This document shows positions 23,013 through 30,798 of a DNA stretch of 36,655 bases, in pieces. This DNA comes from Leptolyngbyaceae cyanobacterium SM1_4_3 (GTDB taxonomy: Bacteria > Cyanobacteriota > Cyanobacteriia > Elainellales > Elainellaceae). Each line of letters starts with the position of its first letter. Position 1 is the stretch's first letter. Below the pieces are notes generated by a model. That model was not told the DNA's origin. It did no database searches and worked only from the letters and a program-made list of their open reading frames with translations. The DNA is taken from contig JAAUTN010000024.1 of assembly GCA_012031415.1 (NCBI GenBank), forward strand, positions 1 to 36,655, in the 5' to 3' direction. The translations under genes and the position numbers were made by a program.

Positions 23013-23912
23013 ATGCAGAATGATAAACGTGTAGTTGTAGATTTCCGAAAAGAAGGTTCTTCCAGTCAAATCCTGCCTCGTCCACCGTTGCTAACAAGTC
23101 TTCATTCAGGTTGGAAAGGTCTTTTTGTAGAAAGCCATGTGCAGCCTGCAAATGATACGGGTGAGCACATTTTGCCAATGCATTGCATAACGTTTGGGCT
23201 AAATTTATTCCAATGCGAGCGATGGCTCGATAGTCGTCTCTATAAACAATCTTCGTCAGTAGACAAGATGAGCATCATTCCCGCTAATGTAACGCACCGT
23301 GCAGCAACCACGAGTAACAATATTGCTTTCGTGATACTTGCAGTTACTCCTGATTTTTTTCACCAAGTTGTTCAAGAATGGGTTAATCCAGACGCAACTC
23401 AACTGATTCCCCATCCTTCTGATTCACCAGATCCTCTATTTTGGGGAATTTGGACAGCCCTGAAAGCTGAAATAGAGTCTAATTATTTAGGAGGAAGACT
23501 ATACGGTGACTCGTTAGTCAATACACTCGCTGTTCACCTTTTACGAAATTACTGCAATCATACTCCTCAAATTACGACTCACTGCGGCGGATTATCTAAG
23601 CTCAAGTTGAAACTTGCCCTTGACTATATTCACGCTAACTTGTTAGATGAGGCTTTGAGTTTGGAGGCGATCGCCACTAAAGTTAAGATGAGCCAATATT
23701 ACTTCTGTACTCTATTCAAGCAATCAACGGGAATCTCGCCCTGGCAGTATGTGATTCAGCAACGGGTAGAGCGGGCAAAAGAGTTACTGAAAGTTAGTGA
23801 GTTGTCAATTTTAGAAGTGTCATTGTTATGCGGTTTTGCAAATCAAACGCATCTCAACAAGCATTTTCGTAAGCTAGTAGGAATAACCCCAAAAGCTTAC
23901 AGATGTAGATAA
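23013..23912 (+). CDS. AraC-family transcriptional regulator (copy 2)
   Basis: A 299-residue protein with strong Shine-Dalgarno AAGGAG seven bases before the ATG. It aligns with copy 1 end to end without large gaps. The C-terminal domain is nearly identical (LKLKLALDYIHANLLDEALS, SPWQYVIQQRVERAKELLKV); the sensor half differs more (CERWLDSRLYKQSSSVDKMS). This suggests that the two read different signals but bind similar DNA. The tight tandem spacing implies a recent duplication and perhaps joint transcription. Confidence 0.87.
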   Translation: MQNDKRVVVDFRKEGSSSQILPRPPLLTSLHSGWKGLFVESHVQPANDTGEHILPMHCITFGLNLFQCERWLDSRLYKQSSSVDKMSIIPANVTHRAATTSNNIAFVILAVTPDFFHQVVQEWVNPDATQLIPHPSDSPDPLFWGIWTALKAEIESNYLGGRLYGDSLVNTLAVHLLRNYCNHTPQITTHCGGLSKLKLKLALDYIHANLLDEALSLEAIATKVKMSQYYFCTLFKQSTGISPWQYVIQQRVERAKELLKVSELSILEVSLLCGFANQTHLNKHFRKLVGITPKAYRCR

Positions 23913-23967
23913 CTCACAAATGGCTTCTGTGTATAACGCTCCCAAGTAAGTTATGAGATGGCTCTTA

Positions 23968-24000
23968 AGATCTGCGACTTCTTGAAGAAGTCGCAGATCT
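23968..24000. repeat. 33-bp perfect palindrome (copy 1)
   Basis: AGATCTGCGACTTCTT, a single central G, then its exact complement. Related copies are at 24953 and 26593. It lies downstream of the AraC pair and could act as a bidirectional terminator or a mobile miniature repeat. Confidence 0.85.
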
Positions 24001-24116
24001 GGGCACTCACAAATTAATTTAGGACTGCAATAGCAAAGGGGCAAGGAAGCACTGCCCCCTTACCCTTCTATTTGAGAAAAGCGATCGCCCCTCAACCACT
24101 CACCTAAAACACACCT

Positions 24117-24479
24117 TTAACTAGAGGTTTGAGATTTAGCGCGACTGATTCGGCGCTTGCGCTCACTTTTGCGAACGCCTCCAGCCATTTCATACTCATG
24201 GCTGTCCTTGCCGTATTTAGAAGCTACGCCTAGCAACACCCGTTCAGATAGTTCTTGTAGCGCTCGGTCTGCCTCCAGAGTTTGGTTATAGGCGACATCG
24301 ACGCTTGAGAGAATGGTGTTGTAGGCTCTTAACTTTTCTTTTGCTTCCTCGATCATCTCTTCAAAGGTGCTGAGGGTTAGCCCGTTGCCTAAATCCAGAG
24401 TAGCGTTGATAGACTCTAAACCAGCGATCCGGCGCTCTGCTTGCTCCACTACTTTGGAGCTACGTTTGCGGCGAGTCAT
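24117..24479 (-). CDS. Conserved cyanobacterial hypothetical protein
   Basis: A 120-residue, highly charged, helical protein (MTRRKRSSKVVEQAERRIAG ... FEEMIEEAKEKLRAYNTILS). The N- and C-termini are basic (GGVRKSERKRRISRAKSQ); the middle could form a coiled coil. I recall similar cyanobacterial proteins with the VASKYGKDSHEYEMAGGVRK segment, all without function. AAGGA lies upstream of the ATG. There is no signal peptide or membrane segment. The basic ends could bind nucleic acid, which is speculation. It stands alone between palindromic repeats. Confidence 0.7.
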   Translation of the reverse strand: MTRRKRSSKVVEQAERRIAGLESINATLDLGNGLTLSTFEEMIEEAKEKLRAYNTILSSVDVAYNQTLEADRALQELSERVLLGVASKYGKDSHEYEMAGGVRKSERKRRISRAKSQTSS

Positions 24480-25021
24480 GTAAATGCATTCCTTAACGAA
24501 CAGTACGCAATTAGACTAACCGCTCGAATCAAGCTCTGCCCCCCGCATTCTCCCGGAAAAATTGAGGCTGTGAGACAAGATTACTTTGAGATTTCTGTAT
24601 ATTTTCGAGGGTTGTTCGTTACTTCTTTTGATGATCGGGCTTGAGCTTGAGCGATCGCCCTTAACTTTAAGCAAAACTTATAGATGCTTCTATCTCAAGA
24701 AGATTCTGCTCAAGCAAATATAAATGAACTTCTAACGTGAATCAAAATGCTTAAGCTCAACTTATAAACGCTTTGACTTTACTCAATAACCCGTTAAATG
24801 GAGCAAATGAACGATTTAATTTAACAGGTTTGATGGCTTGCCGGATGCAAAATGCTTAAACGCAGCTTATCGCAGCAGGAAGGATGAGGGATGAGGGATG
24901 AGCGATCGCCCGAACTTAAACTACAAATCAATGCCACTGACTTAAGGGGTTCAGATCTGCGACTTCTCGAAGAAGTCGCAGATCTGATTGCTCACTTTTT
25001 GCTTATCTCAGTGCCATTCGC
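24480..25021. other. Gene-free stretch with short repeats
   Basis: It contains two related AAAATGCTTAA...CTTAT phrases (about 24747 and 24848), a GAGGGATGAGGGATGAG stutter at about 24885, one HIP1 site, and the palindrome at 24953. No gene or RNA was recognised. Confidence 0.4.
24953..24985. repeat. 33-bp perfect palindrome (copy 2)
   Basis: Same as copy 1 except at the centre (CTTCTCGAAG in place of CTTCTTGAAG); arms are fully complementary. Confidence 0.85.
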
Positions 25022-25675
25022 TTAAACTTTACTAAAAGTTGTCAACAGCCAGCGGCTAATTGCTCCATCATCTTCAGTTTGAGAGCGCTTTAGGGCTTCT
25101 TCGACCAATGCTAGCGATAAACCGGATAAAACTTGAGAATCTCGAATTGGGATAGCTTCTGTCAAAGATAGGGTTGAAGCAATCACTTTTCCTGCATTCA
25201 CATCAACAACCCAATACTCGCAAACGCCTAACCGCTGATATAGTCTTTGCTTGCGGTCTGTATCATCTTCCAGGGAAGAGGCGGCAATTTCAACTACTAA
25301 TGTTGGTGCATCTAACACATTCAGATCTACTGGAGCGTTAGTGTGGGGTGGAGAGCTTGAGTTTTGCCCGATATAAAAAGCCAGGTCGGGCTGAGCTTCT
25401 TGCACAGCAATTTTTCTAAAGGTTGTATTGGTCAACCCTTTGATGGGAATGCTTTTCAGTGCGGCATAGAGGTTAACCACTGTTGACAGAATGGTATTGT
25501 CTCGACCGTGAGCCGACCCTAGTGGAGACATTTCAATTTTCATGTAGCCCTGGTCATAATAAAACCGACCGCTCACCAGGGTTGGATCATCAGCAAAGGT
25601 GAGAAAGTCTTCCCAGGCTACCTTGACCCAGGCTTCGGTTGAAACAGTTTGCAAAACGGGCGGTGAGTTGACCAT
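25022..25675 (-). CDS. Uma2 family endonuclease (first)
   Basis: A 217-residue protein; the ATG at 25675 is preferred over a TTG two codons upstream. The Uma2 (DUF820) PD-(D/E)xK fold is shown by PLGSAHGRDNTILSTVV, AQPDLAFYIGQ (Asp), TLVVEIAASSLEDDTDRKQR (Glu and Lys region) and YQRLGVCEYWVVD. These predicted nucleases are very abundant in cyanobacteria and their role is unknown. A remnant of another Uma2 lies 30 bases upstream and a full paralogue lies beyond it. Confidence 0.85.
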   Translation of the reverse strand: MVNSPPVLQTVSTEAWVKVAWEDFLTFADDPTLVSGRFYYDQGYMKIEMSPLGSAHGRDNTILSTVVNLYAALKSIPIKGLTNTTFRKIAVQEAQPDLAFYIGQNSSSPPHTNAPVDLNVLDAPTLVVEIAASSLEDDTDRKQRLYQRLGVCEYWVVDVNAGKVIASTLSLTEAIPIRDSQVLSGLSLALVEEALKRSQTEDDGAISRWLLTTFSKV

Positions 25676-25704
25676 GTGCAAAACTTTGCAACTTCAATAT
25701 TTTT

Positions 25705-25845
25705 CTAGTTTAAAGCAGTACGTGACGTAACATCGACAATTTCTCCATTCAAAGGTTCGACGCGGCGATCGCATAAAATTCCCGCTTCAATCATGCGGTG
25801 ATAGTCATCTAGTGTCCATTTGGCGGTGACGATAGCAGAAGTCAT
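25705..25845 (-). pseudogene. 5' fragment of a duplicated Uma2 gene
   Basis: About 190 bases (25726-25915) are nearly identical to the promoter and first 35 codons of the Uma2 gene at 26485 (offset 640). The ORF starts identically (MTSAIVTAKWTLDDYHRMIE), diverges after CDRRVE and stops at 46 codons. All catalytic residues are missing, so it is a relic of a tandem duplication. Confidence 0.85.
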
Positions 25846-25927
25846 GGCGATCGCCTTCTCTCAAGGGCTATAGCTGAATTTGTCTGGACTAACCATAGCA
25901 TCTCAGATCTGGACTATATGATTTTGC

Positions 25928-26485
25928 TTATCTTCTGATAAACCGTCCTACCGCAACTAAAATTTCTGGAAATGCCACAGGGCTAATTTCTCCATCTGTT
26001 AGGGTTCGCTTTTCCCGATAGTCATCTTCGATAGGGTCTCTAAAAATAACCAGTTCCATTCGCTTCAGGTTAACGACCCAGTACTCACGGATGCCTGCTC
26101 TAGCATAAACTTTGCTTTTGATTTCCAGGTCTTTCGTCAAGCTGGTGCTAGAGAATTCAACAATCCAGAAAATGTTTTCTGGGTAAGGATGGTGGTCAAA
26201 GTACTCCTCATCCAAGTCTTGAACAATAGCAATATCGGGTTCTGGTTCAGAATTACCCGGCAACGTAACAGGTTTGGCTTCCCGAATGGCTGCTTTGTCT
26301 CGCAGTAGCTCTCGAATGTAATCGGCAGCAGTGCTACTTAAGTGAGCGTGAGGAGTTCCTTCAGGAGTCATTTCAACAATTTCTCCGTCCAAAAGTTCGA
26401 CTCGGCGATCGCATAAAATTCCCGCTTCAATCATGCGGTGATAGTCATCTAGTGTCCATTTGGCGGTGACGATAGCAGAAGTCAT
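25928..26485 (-). CDS. Uma2 family endonuclease (second)
   Basis: A 185-residue protein starting MTSAIVTAKWTLDDYHRMIE. Uma2 features: VELLDGEIVEMTPEGTPHAH, EPDIAIVQDLDEEYF (Asp), FWIVEFSSTSLTKDLEIKSK (Glu/Lys) and ARAGIREYWVVNL. The active-site set is complete and the length usual. The upstream region, including a HIP1 site, is copied at 25845. Function is unknown beyond predicted PD-(D/E)xK nuclease activity. Confidence 0.88.
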   Translation of the reverse strand: MTSAIVTAKWTLDDYHRMIEAGILCDRRVELLDGEIVEMTPEGTPHAHLSSTAADYIRELLRDKAAIREAKPVTLPGNSEPEPDIAIVQDLDEEYFDHHPYPENIFWIVEFSSTSLTKDLEIKSKVYARAGIREYWVVNLKRMELVIFRDPIEDDYREKRTLTDGEISPVAFPEILVAVGRFIRR

Positions 26486-26592
26486 GGCGATCGCCTTCTC
26501 TCAAGGGCTATAGCTGAATCTGTCTGGACTAACCATAGCATCTCAGATCTATCTCACTTAAGATTAAGATTTGGCACTCACCTGAGAGGGTA

Positions 26593-26625
26593 AGGTCTGC
26601 GACTTCTCGAAGAAGTCGCAGACCT
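26593..26625. repeat. 33-bp perfect palindrome (copy 3, compensated)
   Basis: The third base pair is changed from A-T to G-C on both arms (AGGTCTGCG...CGCAGACCT), keeping the pairing. It lies between Uma2 and MBL genes. Confidence 0.85.
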
Positions 26626-26658
26626 GGGAGTATTTGCGTAAGTTCGTAATGGCGATCG

Positions 26659-27420
26659 CTATACTTGCTCAGAGGGACAGCCCGGTTTGCGTTTAGATTC
26701 TAGATACTCTGCCATAATTTGCTGATAGCGCGATCGCCCAAAGATGTGATAGTGACCAGGGTAAACCGTATCAACCGGAAGTTTTTGTAGCCGCTCATAG
26801 GTTTGAATGTATGTGGGAATGTGGCTGCAATGAAGCTGATCTAACAACTCACCGTCGTACACTACATCACCTGAGAACAAGTTTTGATTGGAGTCGTACA
26901 GTCCAATACAGCCTGGAGAATGTCCCGGCAAGTGTAATACCTCAAAGGCGCGATCGCCTAAATCCAGCACATCTCCTTCTGCTAACACTTGAGTTGGCTC
27001 AGCCGCATGAAGGGTATATTGAGTCACGGTGAAATCAGCATGAGGTAACTGCTCAAAGTGTTCCTCTAGCACCCAACCCTGCTCAGCCGTGCAAAGCGCC
27101 TCATAGTCGTCCCCTGTTTGCAGCGCCTTTGCCTCCGCAGCATGAATCGCTCGCTGCTCAAACTCATGCATCCCGCCTGAGTGGTCAAAGTGAATGTGAG
27201 AGGCGATCGCCAACAGTGGCTTATCAATCAGCGAGGCGATGTGTTGACGCAAGCTAGAAACGCCAAGCCCTGTATCGAGCAGCAAATCTTGCTTCTGACC
27301 TTTGATTAACCACAGGTTTGCTCGGTTCCACCAGTAGTAATGAGGCTCACTGATGAGATATAGCCAGTCGTTAATTTTTTGGGTGACAAACCAGCTTTGA
27401 CAAATCGGTTTTGTTGACAC
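26659..27420 (-). CDS. MBL-fold metallo-hydrolase
   Basis: A 253-residue cytoplasmic protein with GTG start. Zinc ligands are clear: SHIHFDHSGG (H-x-H-x-D-H), the GHSPG histidine, SGDVVYDG (bridging Asp) and YPGHYHIFG. It belongs to the glyoxalase II-like or lactonase-like branch; the substrate cannot be told. Its start lies six bases after the stop of the substrate-binding protein gene, so both are probably one operon and the hydrolase may act on the imported compound. Confidence 0.87.
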   Translation of the reverse strand: MSTKPICQSWFVTQKINDWLYLISEPHYYWWNRANLWLIKGQKQDLLLDTGLGVSSLRQHIASLIDKPLLAIASHIHFDHSGGMHEFEQRAIHAAEAKALQTGDDYEALCTAEQGWVLEEHFEQLPHADFTVTQYTLHAAEPTQVLAEGDVLDLGDRAFEVLHLPGHSPGCIGLYDSNQNLFSGDVVYDGELLDQLHCSHIPTYIQTYERLQKLPVDTVYPGHYHIFGRSRYQQIMAEYLESKRKPGCPSEQV

Positions 27421-27426
27421 GGTTAC

Positions 27427-28515
27427 TTAAGCACTTGCTTGAAGTGCCTGTACATATTTCGGTTCAAGCAATGTTTCCAAATTTGTAGGAGCCTCCGGAA
27501 TTTGTTCTTGGGCAACCAAAAACTCACCTAAAGCCTGCATATGTTTTGCCAGGTAAACATCACTGTCAGGGTTGCTCAGCATCTCAATATTTTTTTCTAG
27601 ACTAGTGAGATCAACTCCTTCCAGTTCTGTAGCAACATCTTCTGGCGATAGCTCCAGCCTTTCTCCAACAATCGCCAATGCCTCATCTGGATTGGTTTCT
27701 AGAAACTCAATTCCCTTAAAGATGCCGCTTACAAAAGCCTCTCCCGCAGTTGGGTTCTCCTCTAAAAAATCGGGGCTAAAAATGTACACATCCAGGATTG
27801 CGGTTGGCATCTTTGATGTGTCGTAAATGATTCGTCCATCTGACTGAGCATCATTAGCCTGTTTCAAGAAAGGTGAATAGGTGACTGCAATATCAATTTG
27901 ACCTGCTTGATATGCCGCCGCCGCTGCATCGGGTGTGACATTGAGAATGGTGACATCCTCAGAGGTCAAGCCAGCTTCTTCTAGCACTTGAAGCAAGAAA
28001 AAGTGACTGACGGCACCTATCTCAACGGCAATCTCCTTTCCCTTGAAGGCAGTGATATCAGCAACGCTATTGCGGGCTAAGATGCCATCTCCCCCTAGCG
28101 ATGAGTCTGCAACTTGAATAACGCGATAGTCCTGTCCTTTTGCTGCTAGCGCTACTGCCTCTGAGGTAACGTTGTTTTGCCCCTGAATTTGGTTTGAGGC
28201 AAATGCTGCATCTGCTTCTGCGCTAGCGCTAAATACGTTGTAGGTCAGATCTAAGCCGCCCTCCTCAAAGAAACCTTTTTCAAGGGCAACATAAAGCGGT
28301 GAATAGCCAATCCAAAGAGTGCTACCAGTAGCGGCTGAAACGGTTTCCGCAGGGGCGCTAGCTGTGTCTGTATTTGCTTCTGGAGAAGCTTCTGAGGTCG
28401 TTGGCGCAGATTGAGTGCAGGCGTGGAGGGTCATTCCTCCAGCAAAGCCGCCCATGAGATACATGGCTTGACGACGAGTAAGACGACGAGTGAAAACCTG
28501 CGGCTTTTGTCCCAT
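27427..28515 (-). CDS. ABC transporter substrate-binding lipoprotein (NMT1/SsuA/ThiY-like)
   Basis: A 362-residue protein from MGQKPQVFTRRLTRRQAMYL at 28515; the longer open frame is rejected because this start has GGAG upstream and gives an export signal. The RRLTRRQ pair followed by LMGGFAGGMTLHAC suggests a Tat-type lipoprotein with Cys as lipid site. The rest is a class II periplasmic binding fold: GYSPLYVALEKGFFEEGGLD, then FKGKEIAVEIGAVSHFFLLQ, then AYQAGQIDIAVTYSPFL. This group binds thiamine precursors, sulfonates, nitrate or similar small ligands. No permease or ATPase is adjacent. It is followed at once by the MBL hydrolase gene. Confidence 0.87.
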   Translation of the reverse strand: MGQKPQVFTRRLTRRQAMYLMGGFAGGMTLHACTQSAPTTSEASPEANTDTASAPAETVSAATGSTLWIGYSPLYVALEKGFFEEGGLDLTYNVFSASAEADAAFASNQIQGQNNVTSEAVALAAKGQDYRVIQVADSSLGGDGILARNSVADITAFKGKEIAVEIGAVSHFFLLQVLEEAGLTSEDVTILNVTPDAAAAAYQAGQIDIAVTYSPFLKQANDAQSDGRIIYDTSKMPTAILDVYIFSPDFLEENPTAGEAFVSGIFKGIEFLETNPDEALAIVGERLELSPEDVATELEGVDLTSLEKNIEMLSNPDSDVYLAKHMQALGEFLVAQEQIPEAPTNLETLLEPKYVQALQASA

Positions 28516-28837
28516 ATCTGCTGCTCTCCTCTCTTTAGTGTTTGAATCACAAGATTGATTTGATTTTTGTGTAAGTATAGGCAGAATACCTGCACCTACA
28601 CAAAAATCTGAACATACTCGAATCATGCTTGTATGTGCCTCAAGCAGTAATAGGCACTAATTAAGCAGTAATAGGCACTAATTAAACTGATTCTGACAAG
28701 AGAAAATGTTAAGGAAACTACCGTTTAAGGTGCGAATCACTCAGGTGAGACAAAACAGGAAGGCACCTACGGTTATCCTGGTGGCGGTTTGGGGATTAGT
28801 CTCTGGCGATCGCAAATAGGACTTAAGCCAGTTCTAC
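28516..28837. other. Spacer with tandem 21-bp duplication
   Basis: AAGCAGTAATAGGCACTAAT(T) is repeated exactly at 28642-28662 and 28663-28683. One HIP1 site is at about 28806. The substrate-binding gene's promoter should lie here. No gene was found. Confidence 0.6.
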
Positions 28838-29647
28838 TCAAATCTCGTCCGGGTCAATATTTAGTTGCCGCAGTCTCTCAGCCAGGCGATTAGCTCGCTG
28901 ATGTTCAGCCTCGGCTCGCTGACGTTCAGCTTCGGCTCGTTCTGCCCCAGTAGGAATGACCTGCCCTTGTTCATCACACCAGCGTAACCACAATCGGGAC
29001 AGTGATTCTTCAAACGCACCCTGCCATAGAGTCAGCCCCAGTTCTATCGTTTCTAGCCAGAGGGTTTGCCCTGTAGCATTAATGCCTTTAGCCGGGGTTA
29101 GCTCACTATAGCGTCCAGCAGTTAGCGTCCAGACCCGCAGCAGTGCCCCATTCATTTCAGATTTGCCCTGGATTTGCCGCAGTGGGTCAAACACAACATA
29201 GTACGGAACGCCCACGTGAGCATAGATATCCTTTTTGCAAACCTCTTTGCCCTTCTGTTGCGACTTCTGACTGAGGGCTAGCTCATCTCCTTCCGAGTTG
29301 GAGACAATTTCAATGCAAACCTCAGGAATTTTGCCAAACTCCCAGACAAAGTAAGAGCGATTGCGCCGTTGAGATAAGTCTTCAGCCCGCTGCACTCCCA
29401 GACTGAGTAAAACGTCAGGAACAATTGGATCGCCTTTTAATTTGTAAAATAGCCCTACGTTGGCAGCAGCTAGAAAAGGTGAAGGTAGCGCCTTAGAGCT
29501 ATAGAGTGGTTCTACTAGTAAACGTTGCTGTACTTCAGACTGAAAATTGTCCACAGGGGTATCGTCTTCAATGGTGAGGTGACTAATGTCAAGCTCAGTG
29601 ACAATCTCTTCTGAAAAGTCTTCTGTGTTGAGCAGGCTTTGAGTCAT
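28838..29647 (-). CDS. Uma2 family endonuclease (third, with coiled C-terminus)
   Basis: A protein of about 269 residues (start MTQSLLNTEDFSEEI at 29647; an ATG five codons upstream is equally open). Uma2 core: KLKGDPIVPDVLLSLGVQRA, EFGKIPEVCIEIVSNSEGDE (Glu), then KGKEVCKKDIYAHVGVPYYV (Lys). The C-terminus has Glu/Arg-rich heptad-like repeats (AERAEAERQRAEAEHQRANR), then LRQLNIDPDEI. This longer subgroup is common in cyanobacteria. It is not closely related to the other two Uma2 genes here. Confidence 0.87.
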   Translation of the reverse strand: MTQSLLNTEDFSEEIVTELDISHLTIEDDTPVDNFQSEVQQRLLVEPLYSSKALPSPFLAAANVGLFYKLKGDPIVPDVLLSLGVQRAEDLSQRRNRSYFVWEFGKIPEVCIEIVSNSEGDELALSQKSQQKGKEVCKKDIYAHVGVPYYVVFDPLRQIQGKSEMNGALLRVWTLTAGRYSELTPAKGINATGQTLWLETIELGLTLWQGAFEESLSRLWLRWCDEQGQVIPTGAERAEAERQRAEAEHQRANRLAERLRQLNIDPDEI

Positions 29648-29752
29648 GATCAGCAGCGGCATCTGAGCAACAGTACTATTATCCTATTTAAAGATCATGG
29701 ATTGAATAAACCTCAACATCTAACGACTGATACACCTCAACCTGAAAGAATC

Positions 29753-30514
29753 CTACGAGTTGTTCTGTCCCAATGCCCATTCCATCTGCCTGAGAATTCC
29801 CCTGAGCATGGTAACTTCTTCGGTTGAAAGCTCTGCTCGATTGAACAGTCGGCGAAATTTTTCCATGCGGCTGGGGGCGGTGTGCGGATAAAGGTAGCCG
29901 ATTTTGAGCAACAGGGTTTCGAGTTGTTGGTAGTAGCCTTCGAGGAGGTCGAGGGAAGGAGGGCTAGGGGCTAGGAGTTGGGGGCTAGGGGTTGGATGTT
30001 TAGAGAGGGCGATTTGGTGGAGTTCATAGCAGCAGATAGCGACAGCTTGAGCCAGGTTGAGTGAAGGGTAAGTGGGGCTGGAGGGAATGCGGACAAAGCG
30101 CTGGGCATAGCTGAGTTCGATGTTGCTTAAGCCCCGATCTTCAGGTCCAAAAATCAGCGCCGATGCAATGGAGTTTGCGTTAGGATAATTAGCTTCTAGC
30201 AACCAGGGCAAGCCTTGTTCAGGTGTTACGAGAGTAGCTTCTGGGCTGCGATCGCGTGAGGTGGTGGCGATCGCCCGCTGACACTCTTTCAACGCCTCTG
30301 GAATGCTATCCACACGCTGCGCTGTTTCCAACAGGTTTGCCGCATGAACTGCCATCAGTCGAGCTTCTTCCCCCAGCCAATCACAGTGAGGATTCACCAA
30401 AACTAACTGACTTAGCCCCATATTCTTCATCACGCGGGCGATCGCTCCCACATTCAGTGGCCCGGCTGGCTCCACCAGCACAATCCTCACCTCTGCCAAC
30501 AATTGCTCAACCAT
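29753..30514 (-). CDS. TrmJ-like SPOUT RNA 2'-O-methyltransferase
   Basis: A 253-residue protein. SPOUT knot motifs: IVLVEPAGPLNVGAIARVMK (N-terminal motif 1), SALIFGPEDRGLS (motif 2) and SLNLAQAVAICCYEL (motif 3). A C-terminal helical domain (SRMEKFRRLFNRAELSTEEV) fits TrmJ, which methylates position 32 of tRNA; other SpoU members cannot be excluded. The linker HPTPSPQLLAPSPPS is encoded by a heptamer tandem repeat (29961-29995), which suggests repeat expansion inside the gene. The same repeat lies upstream of the gene. Confidence 0.87.
   Translation of the reverse strand: MVEQLLAEVRIVLVEPAGPLNVGAIARVMKNMGLSQLVLVNPHCDWLGEEARLMAVHAANLLETAQRVDSIPEALKECQRAIATTSRDRSPEATLVTPEQGLPWLLEANYPNANSIASALIFGPEDRGLSNIELSYAQRFVRIPSSPTYPSLNLAQAVAICCYELHQIALSKHPTPSPQLLAPSPPSLDLLEGYYQQLETLLLKIGYLYPHTAPSRMEKFRRLFNRAELSTEEVTMLRGILRQMEWALGQNNS
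29961..29995. repeat. Heptamer tandem repeat inside the methyltransferase gene
   Basis: GGGCTAG/GGGGCTA units in tandem encode the Pro/Ser-rich interdomain linker on the minus strand. Confidence 0.75.
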
Positions 30515-30563
30515 TTACGATATAAAAATCCAATTTTCAAAGAATCCCCTAACCTCACCCTAC

Positions 30564-30603
30564 ACCCTAGCTCCCAGCCCCTAGCCCCCAGCCCCTAGCC
30601 CCT
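30564..30603. repeat. Heptamer tandem repeat upstream of the methyltransferase gene
   Basis: About six units alternating CCCCTAG and CCCCCAG/CTCCCAG. This short tandem repeat type is typical of cyanobacterial spacers. Confidence 0.8.
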
Positions 30604-30637
30604 TTTTCAACACCCTGACCTCCAGTTCCTTCAAGCT

Positions 30638-30793
30638 ATGCCTCGATCTAAATCTGACCTGCCCACTAAAATTTGTCCCGTTTGCGATCGCCCCTTCACC
30701 TGGCGCAAAAAATGGGAAGATTGCTGGGATGAAGTGAAATATTGCTCTGAGCGTTGCCGTCGTCGCCGCTCATCTGCCAAAGAGGGAAGTTAA
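30638..30793 (+). CDS. DUF2256 zinc-ribbon microprotein
   Basis: A 51-residue protein, [20 protein letters not shown], then [20 protein letters not shown], then an Arg-rich tail. The CxxC...CxxxC pattern (CPVC and CSERC) and the WRKKW stretch match DUF2256, whose members are tiny predicted zinc-binding proteins of unknown function. The stop is followed five bases later by the asparaginase start, so they are likely co-transcribed. Confidence 0.88.
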   Translation: MPRSKSDLPTKICPVCDRPFTWRKKWEDCWDEVKYCSERCRRRRSSAKEGS

Positions 30794-30798
30794 AGTTA

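Noticed and set aside
24441..24644. 67-codon plus-strand open frame
   Set aside because: It partly overlaps the opposite conserved gene and has no start signal or family resemblance.
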